In this document: piece by piece, positions 33,470 through 46,149 of the stretch
Layout: each line of letters begins with the position of its first letter
How positions within the stretch are numbered: the first letter of the stretch is position 1
Origin: Bombyx mori
Taxonomy: Eukaryota; Arthropoda; Insecta; Lepidoptera; Bombycidae
Length of the DNA: 64,000 bases
NCBI RefSeq assembly: GCF_030269925.1
Contig: NC_085127.1
Span: 12,965,501 to 13,029,500 of the forward strand
Direction of reading: 5' to 3'
Notes under the pieces: generated by a model
Databases searched by the model: none
Told to the model about the DNA's origin: nothing
The model's input: the letters and a program-made list of their open reading frames with translations, nothing else
Made by a program: the position numbers and the translations under genes

Positions 33470-34105
33470 AATTAACGGCTGTATGTTCTGAAGTATGGAT
33501 GCGCATTTGAGAAACCGACCTCATGTCTCAAGGTGGGTCACGGAATACATTTTGTAATTGCAATAATCCCAGGTAACCCACTTAATATCACGTGGACCGT
33601 GCTATTATTGTTATTACGTAAAATAATAGGAAGAAAAGTACCAGGGTATTATGATATCAAAGAGATGTATTATTATAACTTTACTCTGACGTACAGCCTT
33701 CTTTATTAATTAACGGCTGTATGTTCTGAAGTATGGATTCCGATTTGAGAAATTGACCTCATGTCTCCAGGTGGATTACGGAAATCATTTTGTAATTCCA
33801 ATAATCTCAGGGAGCCCACTTAATAATATCACGTGGACCGTGCTATTTATTACTGTTATTACGTAAAATAATAGGAAGAAAAGTACCAGGGTATTATGAT
33901 AGCAAAGAGATTTATTAATAATTAACGGCGGTATGTTCTGAAGCATGGTTTCGGATTTGAGAAATCGACCTCATGTCTCAAGGTGGGTCAAACTTCACGA
34001 ACCTCAGGAACCCCATTTAACACCACGTGGACCGTGCTATTATTATTAATTTATAGGAAGAAAAGTACCAGGGTATTATGATATCAAAGAGATGTATTAT
34101 TAAAA
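33470..34105 (+). repeat. Three direct repeats built on a Bm1 relic
   Basis: Units start ATTAACGGCT/G at 33471, 33709 and 33921 (steps 238 and 212 bp). Each has CCTCATGTCTCAAGGTGG (or a variant) and CACGTGGACCGTGCTAT, recognisable as a diverged Bm1 3' half, then AGGAAGAAAAGTACCAGGG. Confidence 0.85.
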
Positions 34106-34338
34106 TGCTGTAATAATCTTAGTAGCAAAAAGGTAAAGTGAAATAATTGTATTATTTGTATTCATGTCTATGATAATAAAATCCTTTTGTTTAAACTTTA
34201 TCTAATTTAACTTTATTTAACCAATTTCTAGAAAGTTGCATGTAGATCATTTTTCGAAAAATAAGGCCATAAACAAGTTTCACTTCTTACGTGTGTACAC
34301 TAGTACACGCACACATTTTTTTTTATAACATTAATATA

Positions 34339-34584
34339 TTTTTTATTGCTTAGATGGGTGGACGAGCTTCTCGGCTCACCTGGTGTTAAGTGGTTACCGA
34401 AGCCCATAGACATCTACACCGTAAATTCCACCACCCACCTTGAGATATGACTTCTAAGGTCTCAGTTTTTACAGTACAACGGTTGCCCCATCCTTCAAAC
34501 CGAAACGCGTTACTGCTTCACGGCAGAAATAGGCGAGGTGGTGGTACCTACCCGTGCGGACTCACAATACGTCCTACCACCAGT
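34339..34584 (-). mobile_element. Bm1-type SINE, headless
   Basis: TTTTTTATTGCTTAGATGGG to TACGTCCTACCACCAGT. Confidence 0.92.
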
Positions 34585-35089
34585 AAATTACGGGTATTAG
34601 AACCTCAAAACTATCTATACATTTTCTCTAAGCAAAATCCGTCTCTGTATTACATATAAATGGTAATAAAATTTATGTTAACATAAAAACAGTTTGGACG
34701 CTAGATACATATATGAAAAAAATCGAATTCCCTTTGGTGGACAGCGTTTCCCATAAGAATCCCATAAACCGTCGTGTATCGTAAAGAAAGTCACTAAATA
34801 TGAGTTATTATTCCAGCATACATTTACTTTTATGTAGTTTTTGTATTATCATAAGGAAATGAGCTGATCCGTCCCGGGAGTTGTTTATTTTTTGCAATAA
34901 CTGTTCGCGATGTTATGGGTACAATTTGATAATGGACAAAGATTCAATATATTGTATAAAGTTGGTATGTTTATGAAAGTTTCCGAGTTGTCATTTTTTT
35001 TTTGTTATGTGCGTGTGTGGATATTCGTTTTTTAGCCGGTTAATAGCCTATTTGGGAACAAAGGAGTTTTGTAAGTTATTATGGTCCAA

Positions 35090-35360
35090 ATTTCAAGCTC
35101 AAATCCTGGAGCCACTGCGTTCATCCACAGTGCGTTTCCAGAGATCTTTTCTGCCACATACCATCTGGCTTTGGAATGAGCTCCCCTCCACGGTGTTTCC
35201 CGAGCGCTATGTCCTTCTTAAAACGAGGTTTGTGGAGAGTATTAAATGGTAGGCAGCGGCTTGGCTCTGCCCCGGGGATTGCTGATGTCCATGATCGACG
35301 GTAACCACTCATCATTAGGTAGGTCGTATGCTCGTACGACCATACAGCAATAAAAAAATA
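35090..35360 (+). mobile_element. LINE RT C-terminus with 3' UTR
   Basis: The frame ends FQRSFLPHTIWLWNELPSTV, FPERYVLLKTRF and a TAG stop. The 3' UTR has GGTAGGCAGCGGCTTGGCTC and a tail of AATAAAAAAAT. This is the best of several copies of this 3' end here (7560, 11944, 45767, 49117, 58515). Confidence 0.75.
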
Positions 35361-36233
35361 TAAAAAAAATCGTATAAATTTCCGAATCCGAAGTCCGTTT
35401 TGCGAAGGAAATAATTTAAAACGAACAACTTAAATTATTAAAAAAATATCATGTAATAAAAATCAGGCCAGTCAATATTTTCCATTAAACTTCTTAATGT
35501 GAGCTTAATTCATACAGATGCATATTATCATCCTACCTGAAGTAAGTAAGTAATCACTCTGACCGGCTTCAAGAGTAGAACAACTATAACAAAACATAGT
35601 TGCGCCGCCAATTACGTTGTGATGACCACGTCTCCGGAAATTACTCAATAGGTTGGCCATAAGTCCTACTTAAGCAGCGTATAAATGGGTATCGTTACAT
35701 AAATATGGTAAAACACGAATTAAAAATAACAAACATTTAAGCCAACAAAAAACTGTAACCATTTAAAAAGAAATATATAGCCCATGCTGTTGGATATATC
35801 CGTAGCCCTCGTGGGAAACCCAGGCTAGTGCAGTGTATTTTTTACCTAATTGTTTGATTACATACAGACATGCGGTTCACGATAATTGCACTTTTAATTC
35901 GTGAATTAGCCATACTATGTACATTCTTGTAAACAAATATCTGGTTTTTCAATCCAACATATATTAGATAAGAGATAAGTAATTTCTAAATTCAATGAAT
36001 CAGTCCATCCATCATGAAACCAATAAGCTAGCCTAGAATCCGAGATATTTACCTCAAACGAACCAACTGGGGCGCTAATTTGGCTCGAGTTATAGAATCC
36101 GCAAGGTGGCGGCAGGACCTACGAAATTGCTCTCAGGTACAAATACTGAAATTGTTTCTACTTGTATAAAATGCTATGAATACGGTCTGAAATTCAATTG
36201 TAGCCTTTGTTGACTTCAAATCAAATCTATCTA
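35361..36233. other. Unassigned sequence
   Basis: I see no gene. A possible very old Bm1 trace lies at about 35600. Confidence 0.35.
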
Positions 36234-36467
36234 TCTATATAGTAATATATAAAAATGAATTGCTGTTCATTAGTCTCGCTAAAACTCGAGAACGGCTAGA
36301 CCGATTTGGCTAATTTTGGCTTGAATTATTTGTGGAAGTCCAGAGAAGGCTTAAAAGGTACATAAATATGAAAATGCTCGGAATTAAATGAAAATAGCAA
36401 TTTTGTTTTCCCTTTGATGTGTCTTATTTATCGATTGAGGCACTACGAAGATTGCCGGGTCAGCTAG
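36234..36467 (+). mobile_element. Helitron-like family A, internally shortened
   Basis: TCTATATAGTAATATATAAA ... TTGCCGGGTCAGCTAG. It lacks the CCGTCGGACGG segment present in the other copies. Confidence 0.8.
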
Positions 36468-37064
36468 TTGTAACTAAATTTGAAGAAATTCTACAAACGA
36501 ACCTTCGAATCATTTATGGTTTTTGTACAAATCTAATTGGACTAACAGGGCTTACTTAATTTTTACCACAGTAGAGTACATTAGTAACAAAATTTTGGAT
36601 GTCATCTCTAATATCTTAAAAGCAGCGCTCGTTCGGAGAAATTTTAAAATGTACGTATGTACTATGTATCATGTGTCTTCTTTTTGTGAACGAATTTCTA
36701 AAAGAGTTCATAGTGAAGATAATAGTAGAACAGTAGAATGTTTTCAAAAAATTTACTGTCACACATCTCTGAAATGAAAGTTAAACTAGCGTAGTGTTTC
36801 TATCTTATCTATTTCTTGAACGGCTTGAGGTTTCCCTATTTCACGCTGGGTAGCGGTTCTTTTATGCCCCTGGGACTTTCGATGTCAACACCCTTGGTAT
36901 TCAAAGTGTCTTATTTAAGATTATGTTTTTATTCAGGAGTAGATTGTCCTAATATTAAGAACATAGTATTGCCGCTTATGAACATCATAAAATATAAAAT
37001 ATCACAAATATCAAAATATTTGTCAATACAAATATTTTAATGTTTTATTTTTAATTGCGATAAG

Positions 37065-37330
37065 CATATCGACGCTTGAAAGGCAAACGTGACTAAGCGA
37101 CAATGCGTGAACTTTACAGTAGACTAATTTAAAGTTGAAATACCTGAAAACAAAATTTTTTTTAACAAACCTAGCTGTAGTAGAATCTAGCTAGTAGCTG
37201 TAGGATTGAAATGATTTTAATAGACCTAGAAATATATTTTTTTTGCACATCGAAAATGGTTATTGCCTATCAATTATGTACAAAGCAGTTATTGTCGCTT
37301 AGTCACTTTTGCCTTTCAAGCGTCGATATG
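37065..37330. mobile_element. 266-bp MITE with about 39-bp inverted ends
   Basis: The left end CATATCGACGCTTGAAAGGC continues to ...GTGACTAAGCGACAAT. The right end is its reverse complement over about 39 bp with a single mismatch seen (C versus A in GGCAAACGTG). The centre is AT-rich and non-coding. The superfamily is not clear from the ends; I see no obvious target duplication. Confidence 0.88.
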
Positions 37331-37620
37331 GAAGGTGTGATTAGCTGAGAAATTGTTGAAACCTACCAGTGTGGGCATCACAATATTTCGTACAGCCACT
37401 AATAACGCAAATTAAAAATAGTTATTGGATAGCGTTGATTCAAAATACACTGGCTCATGTTTTACAATCCAAAAACTTTAGAAGCAAAAGCTAATCTGGT
37501 GTGTATATTCAAGTGTGTATGCAGTTTACCGTTTTGTAAATAATGTCCAAAACAGATCTGACGTGAAGTAGTGCACGAGAGATAAGCAATGGGGTGGTTT
37601 TATGTCTTGTATTGGTCAGG

Positions 37621-37775
37621 TTTTGGGGCAGCCGTTGTAACTATACTTGAAACCTTAGAACTTATATCTCAAGGTGGGTGGCGCATTTACGTCGTAGATG
37701 TCTATGGGCTCCAGTAACCACTTAACACCAGGTGGGCTGTGAGCTCGTCCACCCATCTGAGCAATAAATAAAAAA
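37621..37775 (+). mobile_element. Bm1-type SINE, 3' half
   Basis: GGGGCAGCCGTTGTAACTAT to CACCCATCTGAGCAATAAAT. Confidence 0.92.
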
Positions 37776-38173
37776 GAGGTTAATTTTACAAAGCACACTG
37801 GATGAATGTAAAGACAACACGCACATATAAACAAAAACTAATTTAGAATAATACTGGTTTTATACGATGTGGAGCTGAGTTTATTTGTATACCTACTCGG
37901 TAAAATATCAAAGAATTTATGAGAATACAGTGATGCTTAATAAATATAATGTCATTTAGTTCTCGCGTTGAACGATGAGGCTTAAAAGCAATCCAATCTC
38001 CATTAGTGTGAGGGCTGACACTCAAACAGGTTTCTTTTAATGGCATTCCTAATAACAGCGTTTTATTTACATTTTCTCCTTTTGGTCTTTTTTTTTCCTC
38101 TTTTAAAAATGTATAAAGCGAATCACAATAAAAGCAAGAAGTCATAACTTTAGATTCTCAACCATATCATTGG

Positions 38174-38213
38174 GAAAAACCACTGCTCGATTGGAATCGA
38201 GCAGTGGTTTTTC
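38174..38213. repeat. Perfect 19-bp inverted repeat, 2-nt centre
   Basis: GAAAAACCACTGCTCGATT, GG, then its exact reverse complement. The RNA or single strand would fold into a near-loopless hairpin. Confidence 0.95.
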
Positions 38214-38599
38214 TTAACAACCGTCCTTAACTTAACATCCTCCAGGATAGTGCAGTGCAGCATTTGACTGATCAGACATTATTTTTCATAGTCATTATGT
38301 TGGTATTTTGGATACTATATACTTAAAAGGTATGTATAATAAATATTACGTTGTCAACCCTCTTCGTAGCAGGCAAAACTGTCAAAAGTAAGCTTCCGGT
38401 AACAGACCCATCTGTGCGCGCCTGTACTTTCCATCTTAGTTTTTAACGTTTGGCCATTAAAAACGCGATTAATGTCTTTTTTATGACTACGTTTTTATGA
38501 GCGCAGTAGTTTCCCAAATTTTTGTGGAGCCAGCTTTTTCTTTATCAGACCCTAGTTTTTGTTACCTTTCATAACATATGTCTGAGTGCTTACTGTAGG

Positions 38600-39090
38600 G
38601 AGTATTTGAGCTGTTGATCGCGTGAAATCCCTACTGTGCCCGGGTTGTAGCCCCGAGCGAAGATCGCCAGGTGAGAGCCTGAAGAGGGAGTTATTTGGTG
38701 GGTAGGACCCTAATATATCCTTGGGCCTGCGGTCTGCTCCCGACGTCTGCAGGTTGTGGGATGTGGGTGTTGCGTTGTAGTAAATGAGGGTGGACTGTAT
38801 TTATTTGTTTTGATATCTTTATTAGTCCATGAGTGACAAATTAAAGATATATGAATATATGAAATATGAAATCAATGTGTCGCCCTTGGCGGCTGGAATT
38901 GAAAAGGGAAAAAGTGTCATAGCGGACGTCGCTCGTTGATACCTTTGACGTTCCGAATTCAAACAGTGGGACTACATATTGCGCACGCCCCCTAAGACAC
39001 TTCGTACGAGGCTCGCCCCCCTGACCGTAGGGGGCGTATTTGAGCTCAGCACGCAAATGTGGGTTGGTAGTGTTCCTTTTGCAAAGCATT
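38600..39090. other. GC-richer unassigned block
   Basis: GTGCCCGGGTTGTAGCCCCG and, further on, GACCGTAGGGGGCGTATTTG stand out from the AT-rich surroundings. It may be a LINE 3' UTR or another repeat; no coding frame is convincing. Confidence 0.35.
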
Positions 39091-40304
39091 TATATTTTCC
39101 GGTATGAGGCGGAAGATTATTTTATTACTTTATTTAATTCCTTTTACTAATTCATGTCTCAAAGAAGCGGTTTTAATGTTCTCTGTGGATAAGTTATCTG
39201 TCTGCGTTTGTATGTAGACATAAAAACAAGTGTATTCATTGTTCATTTATAGCCCTCAAGCGATTTAACTTCGCAATCCTGCTAGTCAAATGTTACGTCA
39301 TGGTTATTGGGATTAACAAGATGCTTTTACTTTTGTAGGTCTACTAGCGATTCTTCTTCTTCCTAACACTTTCCCAATCTAGTGCTAGGGTCCGTTTCTC
39401 TACCTAAACTCCTCCTCCACTTTCGGCATCCTTCGGGGTGAGGTTATTCTCCTCCACATGCGCCTTTACTGTTGTTGTAGGGTAACATAATTATATATGT
39501 ACTTAGCGCCATCTATCATAAGCTATAAGCAATATGTGTGCCTACCTACTCTGCTAAAATATTAATTAAAGTCAGTCTGTAAAAACTACTGTACGTGTTT
39601 TAATATTTACCACATCCAACTAAATATCCTTTCTTGGACCTGACTGAGTTGGAATATTTTTATCAGAACAGTATTTAACTTAGATGTTAGTTCAGAAATT
39701 TAGTGTTATTTTCGTTTTTTTAACATTAGACTATTTCATGTAATACCCTCTTTAGTAGCATAATCTAACTTGTACATTGAATTGTATACAAAATGAAACA
39801 TAAAGCTTGTTTTGTACGTGCTATAAGTTCACTTTCAACAACTAATATAAGAATTCGAAATAAAATTATTTTATTTCAGAGAACAAAAATGAAATTTGTA
39901 CCGTAGTTGAAGTTTTGAATATTCTTTGTCATCGACCGACATTAGTTTCTTTTGTTTGAAAATTTGGTTTATTGTAATATTTCTCATTTCAAAGTTTGAT
40001 ATTATTTGAAAACGAGTGATGTTGTTTTTAACAGCATAACCTTTTATTGACCTAGACTGATCTCTTTGTTTTTGTTTGTAAAACTAAATTGGCAATTGCT
40101 CTTTTTAATGAGCTGACTTATATCATGTTTTTTATTCGCGCAAAAAAGACTCGATTCATCCCAAAATGTCGCCGATCAGTTGCATAATAGATCGAAAATG
40201 GCATTCGAAACATTACAATTGCTTATAATAAAAGCTTTGTTGTACTTCTGATATCTAGATTAAAAATCTATCTCTATCTTTTCAATTTACTTAGTTTACA
40301 AAAC
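39091..40304. other. Unassigned AT-rich sequence
   Basis: No gene or repeat recognised. Confidence 0.35.
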
Positions 40305-40745
40305 TTTTTTTATTTTATTGCTTAGATGGATGGACGAGCTCACAGCCCACCTGGTATTAAGTGGTTACTGGAGCCCATAGACATCTACAACGTAAGTGCG
40401 CCACCCACCTCGAGATATAAGTTCTAAGGTCTCAGTATAGTTACAACGGCTACCCCACCCTTCGAACCGAAACGCATTACTGCTTCACGGCGGAAATAGG
40501 CGGGGTGGTGGTACCTACCCGTGCGGACTCCCAAGAGGTCCTACCACCAGTGATTACGTAAATTATAATTTTGCCGGTTTGATTTTTATTACACGATGTT
40601 ATTCCTTCACCGTGGAAGTCAATCGTGAACATTTGTTGAGTACGTATTTCATTAGAAAAATTAGTACCCGCCTGCGGGAATCGAACACCGGTGCATCGCT
40701 ACACACGAATGCACCGGACGTCTTATCCTTTAGGCCACGACGACG
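40305..40745 (-). mobile_element. Full-length Bm1 SINE
   Basis: About 440 bp with the tRNA-like head (A box GGCCTAAAGGATAAGACG, B box GGTGTTCGATTCCCGCAGG), the conserved body and the tail. This is the best reference copy here together with 48163-48612. Confidence 0.95.
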
Positions 40746-41212
40746 TCTAAAAATTTTAAAATCTAATCTACTTTCGTCACATTTTCAAACAAAAGTCCAG
40801 TGTAACACAAGCCTTCACAACGAATCAGATCACGTTTATTAAATTCGAATAAGTCCAGACGGCTTTAAGAATAATGGTACGCGAATTCAATGAACTTTTG
40901 AAAAGCTTCACCGACAAATGTAATAAATTATCAACTGGCTTTTAAGTTGTAATTGAATGAGCGTTTTCATTACGCTCTGTGTGAGTAAACTTTAAAAGAT
41001 TCGGTAAAATTTAAATGAAAGAGAGGGTAACGATTAATGAAATAATCTAAATTATATCGAACGAGGTGAATTTCAGAAATGGGCAAAATACTAAAGAGAA
41101 CTTAAAGATTTTATTCCTTTTTTTGTAACATGAGAGACTACTACTGGCAATAAATACATTTTCTTAGATTTTAACCTCCTATCTCATCATAGGTTTCGAC
41201 AAGATGGGAATT

Positions 41213-42035
41213 GATTTTTATTTATTTATTTATTAAGTTGCACCAACAAAGTGATCGTTAATACAAAACATTGAACAATTGACAAAAGTTCATGGCAGAT
41301 GTCACCTCAATTATAGGTGCAATCGACAGTGTATTAACATCAAAAACAAAAAAATATATACAGCTAAGATTTGATTACATTTCATTCATTGCTTAAGATT
41401 AATTTATATTTTATATTAATTTATATAATTTATATACTTATCCTATCGAAGTCATAAACAGCTTTATTTTTATTGACTGTGATGTATTGTTGCTATTTTA
41501 ATAAACCAGATAACTAGTAAATTGTGTGACGCAGTCTATTGGTAGTCTAGTTTAAGTTTAATTAGTAACTTAATGATATGTACAATCCATGATTATTTTA
41601 TTCCGAATGAAATCGTATTTAGTTAGTTTAAAAAACATCTATTTTTAACAATTTATGCTGAACAGCAATTAAGCATTACAAATTTTACGTTATTGTTATA
41701 TATTGTATACTACGCGTAATGTTGCTCATTTTGCGATCGGGGAGTCTAAATTGTTTTTATTCATCAAATTGAAGCTTATTTCAAATTGTGTTAGTCTGGA
41801 TTTTATTACTTTTGAGCTATTCAAAATCAGGTGGTGGATTCTTTTTACTGTTTCATAGCCCATGGATGTACACTGCTGGTCAAACACTTTCTCCAAGGTT
41901 CGCCATAAATATCGGTTCTGCGCTGCGCATATCCAGAGTATTCCCGTGATTTTTAGCAGGTGATTGGTCCGACTCGTGGGAGATCTACCCACGCTGTGTC
42001 TCATGGTGCATTGTCACCACTCTAGAACTTTTTGG
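41213..42035 (-). mobile_element. RTE-like LINE 3' end
   Basis: Minus-strand frames give DTAWVDLPRVGPIT and AAQNRYLWRTLEKVFDQQCT, then SMG, the usual RTE C terminus. A long AT-rich 3' UTR ends in (AAAT)n at 41213. Confidence 0.7.
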
Positions 42036-42704
42036 CCCCAAAAGTCAATGTTCTGTCACCAACGTGCGTTTATTACTTTTCTGACCAATTAAGTATCACT
42101 AGTGAAATTGTATGTTTGGAATAAATTAGGTACGACATCGAACATAGTTAGCGAATATAGTTCGAAGCTACAGTGATATAGAATTCAATATCCAACGGTA
42201 TTAGTGAAATAATAAGTAAGTTTATATATAATATTCAGTATAAATAAATAAGTACATTTTCGGGACACCATTTTAATTGCGTGTTGATGTCCCGTCAATT
42301 TCGTGGCCCACACAAACTGCAGCACAAGAAAGCTGACTTCTTTAAATGTGTATTTTGCTAAGAGCATTTCAAGATGGATATTTATACGTTCGCAAAGCAA
42401 ATGAATTGTCAACTCTGTGCAGTTTGTCTTTAGGTTCAGTTTGGTTTGTTTGTTTTTTACAATGGGTGAGCTTCGGTGAGCTGATCATTACAGCCCGACA
42501 ACACCTTGCTTAACTTAAGGAACAGCTTCAGCACCTGAGAATAAATTGAATGCCTTGAAATAAAATTCCCAGAGCAATCGATTAAGCGATACAACTAAAC
42601 CTGGGTTCAAGATCTCTGCTGACAGAGCACATGCTCGTCCCCCTGACCTGGTGAAACTGGAAAGGGCTCCGGGCCACATTTCTTCCTTAAAAAAAGAGGA
42701 TTAA

Positions 42705-42915
42705 AAAAACCTGAGTTCAAATCCCGCACGTAAGTACCAATTACTTCTACAATTCTTCAATCACATGCTAGGGACAACCTACATGATGAAGGATAATAGC
42801 ATTGTGTAATAAATCTATCCCGTAAGAAGACATTAACAGATGGTAGGACGTAGCATCTTCTTCCCCATTTCTTCCACGAAGCAGCCGTGTGTTCAGGTTT
42901 TAAGAGAACCAGAGA
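42705..42915 (+). mobile_element. Old Bm1 relic with part of its head
   Basis: GAGTTCAAATCCCGCACG (B box), then GATGGTAGGACGTAGCATCT and CCACGAAGCAGCCGTG. Strongly diverged. Confidence 0.6.
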
Positions 42916-43054
42916 GTGGCGATGATGTCCAAAGTCTTCGATAATTGAACAACACTGTCATTAGCTAGTTATAAAAAACAGAACGTGAATGCTGAACTCT
43001 TGATCTTGACATGATTAAGGCCCATGGACAACGATAACGACATGTCGACATGTT

Positions 43055-43316
43055 AAGTCGCCGTGGCCTAAAGGATAAGACGTCCGGTGCATTTGTATAG
43101 ATCGATGCATCGGTGTTCAAATCCCGCAGGCAGGTACTAATTTTTCTAATAAAATACGCACTTAGCGTTCACGATTGACTTCCTGACGGTGAAGGAATAA
43201 CATCGGGTAATAAAAATCAAAAACCCGCAAAAATTATAGTTTGCGTAATTACTGGTGGTAGGACCTGTAGATGGGCTGTGAGCTCGTCCACGAACCCATT
43301 TAAGCAATAAAAAAAA
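43055..43316 (+). mobile_element. Bm1 SINE with internal deletion
   Basis: The head and first body part are normal to GGTGGTAGGACCT. It then jumps to GATGGGCTGTGAGCTCGTCC, so about 190 bp of the body is missing. Confidence 0.9.
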
Positions 43317-43729
43317 CTAGAGGTCCCGTAGTAGTCGAAATTCGACTATAATTAATTGGAATTGTAAGTTTGTACGCTATTATGATTGTATTTTATACTT
43401 CTATAATCACAAATTTCTCCAAAACTACACTATAAAAAATATTAACAAAGACAAACAATATTTAATCTATTCTCAATTTGACAACAGACGTGAAGAACAA
43501 AAGTTTGACAATAAATAGTATGCATGCGTGTGTGCGTCAAATACATGGTATGTAGTGTGTGTAATGTTTTCTTTATTGATTTAATGTATCTTTTATGCAT
43601 TATTTTAAAAAAATATTATCATTGTGCACTTCTTCTCTATATTCTCTATAAGTATGGAACATTTCATACTCCTCCGTCCGCGCAATTTTCGTAAAAAGGG
43701 ATATAAAGTTTTTGCTTCACGTATTAATA
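43317..43729 (-). mobile_element. Helitron-like family D
   Basis: Plus strand CTAGAGGTCCCGTAGTAGTC ... GCTTCACGTATTAATA. It touches the preceding SINE without a gap. Confidence 0.75.
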
Positions 43730-44389
43730 AAAAAAATGTGCGGCATGCATATTATTATCTACAGCTGTAAAAATACGTTGCAAACACATAATATAAAAAA
43801 ATAAACATATTAAATCAAAAGCTCGTACAATGATTGATTCTGCTTCGTAAAATATTCAAAACATTTACACAATCAATTCAGCTTTTCCCATTGTCAGTCA
43901 ACAAGCGAGCTTTTTTTCGTTCACCAAAAACTTTTCCAATCAATCTCCTAAATTAATTATGACCGATGTTCCTGTAAATGGAAAGCTCTTTAACATATAT
44001 ACAATTATCATAATCTTTTTTATGCCTCTAAATGTATCCTCCAATGATTCATTGGATGAATTATTCACTGTAGGCTCTTCCTGACCTCAAAATCTATCAG
44101 TTATGATTGACTGACATGAATAATAATCATTGAGCCCTTTGCTTCATCTTAACATTCAAAGTGCTTGTAACATCAAAGTAATTGCAACTTTAAATGATTC
44201 AAACGCTTTTAAACTTTCGACACGGAAATGAAAACTTTAAGCATTCGTGTTTTAAGTGCTTAAGTTAACAGAATAAGTTTTTTACTGTTATGGGCACTTT
44301 AGACAATTAAGTACGTGATATATTCAAGGTTTTATGACAAGTGCTGTCATGAATGAAATTTATGATTCTAAATAAACGTTTTTTTGGTT

Positions 44390-44475
44390 TTACCTGGTAT
44401 GTAGTGGTTTTCGGAATCCATAGAATCGCGATTTGAAAAATGCCACTCGGCTTGAGGCTTGAGGCATATTTTCCA
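44390..44475 (-). mobile_element. Old Bm1 relic
   Basis: TTACCTGGTATGTAGTGGTT and TCGGAATCCATAGAAT. Confidence 0.4.
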
Positions 44476-44599
44476 GAATTTCTATAAATTAAACGGTTGT
44501 CTGGCTTTTAGCGATAAGACCGCCTATTGTACAAATGTATCTGCTTTTTTTATTGTTTTTTGAATGTAAATTGTGTTTTGGTGTGCAATAAAGTGTATT

Positions 44600-44622
44600 C
44601 TCTCTCTCTCTCTCTCTCTCTC
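44600..44622. repeat. (TC)n microsatellite
   Basis: About 11 TC units directly before the next SINE. Confidence 0.9.
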
Positions 44623-44630
44623 AACTATTT

Positions 44631-44872
44631 ACTGGTGGCAGGACCTCTTGTGAGTCCGCACGGGTAGGTACCACCACCCTGCCTACTTCTGCCGTGAAGC
44701 AGTAATGCGTTTCGGTTTGAAGGGTGGGGCAGCCTTTGTAACCATACTGAGACCTTAGAACTCATATCTCAAGGTGGGTGGCGGCATTTAGGTTGTGGAT
44801 GTCTATGGGTTCCAGTAACCACTTAACGCCAGGTGGGCTGTGAGCTCGTCCACCCATCTAAGCAATAAAAAT
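44631..44872 (+). mobile_element. Bm1-type SINE, headless
   Basis: ACTGGTGGCAGGACCTCTTG to CATCTAAGCAATAAAA. Close to consensus. Confidence 0.93.
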
Positions 44873-45480
44873 AATAATTGTAAGAACTCTCAAACTATAA
44901 AGTCTGTTTGTCTATCTTTGTCATAAAGTACAGTTTTGTTTTGCGAATAATGCTAATGTAATAATAGATGATGTCTTTTTATTGCTCAAAATCAGTCCAC
45001 TACCCACAGGAATCGGCGTTGAAGGGCTTTCAAAGTCTCAGCCCGGATTGACTTAACCTATCATAATAGTTCCAAAGACTTAATTCACCAATTTGTTAAT
45101 AACACAGTATCCGACCAGAATATCAGCAATTCCAAGTCCACTCAATTATTATTAATATCACTGTTATTCACAAACGACTGTTTCCTTCCCGTTCTGTCCC
45201 ACATAATTAAACAGAGAAGGAATGCGCAATCACCTGGATATTAACAGCCCTGAATCGTTTAATACCGGATCTGCTATGAACGCATTCGACCGGAATTTCT
45301 TAAAGGCTAAGCACATGTTTCCGTGAAGAAAATTAATGTTGCAGATAATCTAGGCTAAATATACTATTGAAAAATAAAGATGTTGATAGGAGAATAGCAG
45401 ATCTCAAATGGAGTTCGGCTGGATACTTAGCAAGACGAAATGGTAACAGTTGGAGTAGGTTTGTGAATGGTGATCGATGT

Positions 45481-45719
45481 TTTTTTTTTATTGCATAGAT
45501 GGGTGTACGGGCTCACTGGTTGTTAAGTTGTTACTGGAACCCATAAACATCTACAAGGTAAATGCGCCACCCAGCTTGAGATATAAGTTCTAGGGTCTTG
45601 AGTATAGTTACAACGGCTGCCCCACACTTCAAACCGAAACGCGGTACTGCTTTACGGTAGAAATAAGCAGGGTGGTGGTACCTACCCGTGCGGACTCACA
45701 AGAGGTCTTACCACAAGTA
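45481..45719 (-). mobile_element. Bm1-type SINE, headless
   Basis: TTTATTGCATAGATGGGTGT to GTCTTACCACAAGTAA. Confidence 0.9.
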
Positions 45720-45766
45720 AAAAGGTCGTATAAGTAAGATAGAAGATAAAAGAAGAAGATAAAAGA

Positions 45767-45890
45767 TCGGTAGGCAGCGGCTTGGCTCTGCCCCTGGCAT
45801 TGCTGAAGTCCATGGGCGACGGTAACCACTCACCATCAGGTGGGCCGTATGCCCGTCTGCCTACAAAGGCAATAAAAAAAAAAAAAAGAC
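45767..45890 (+). mobile_element. LINE 3' UTR end
   Basis: GGTAGGCAGCGGCTTGGCTC, CACCATCAGGTGGGCCGTAT and an A14-type tail. Only the last 120 bp of the family at 35090. Confidence 0.75.
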
Positions 45891-46149
45891 CTATAGCACG
45901 GTGAAACGATAACATAGTCAGGATGGTGGGGCAGACTTGGTTAAGCATGATGGACGTTTGAACATTATGGCATAAAAACTGTACATTAGGGGAGCCTTAT
46001 GCCCAGCAATGAATAGCAAGATGACCTGTAGTCTTTGGACTAAAATGTCAACGACCTGATTTAAACTGTAGCTAAGCTTACAGTATTTTATTTCGTCCTT
46101 ATTATGAAGGATGGTAGATTCCTTATTAGGAAAGAGTGTAGCCGGCCCG

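Noticed and set aside
40640..40745. tRNA gene (also 48530-48612, 8604-8680 and 43055-43135)
   Set aside because: These are the tRNA-like heads of Bm1 copies, each followed by the SINE body.
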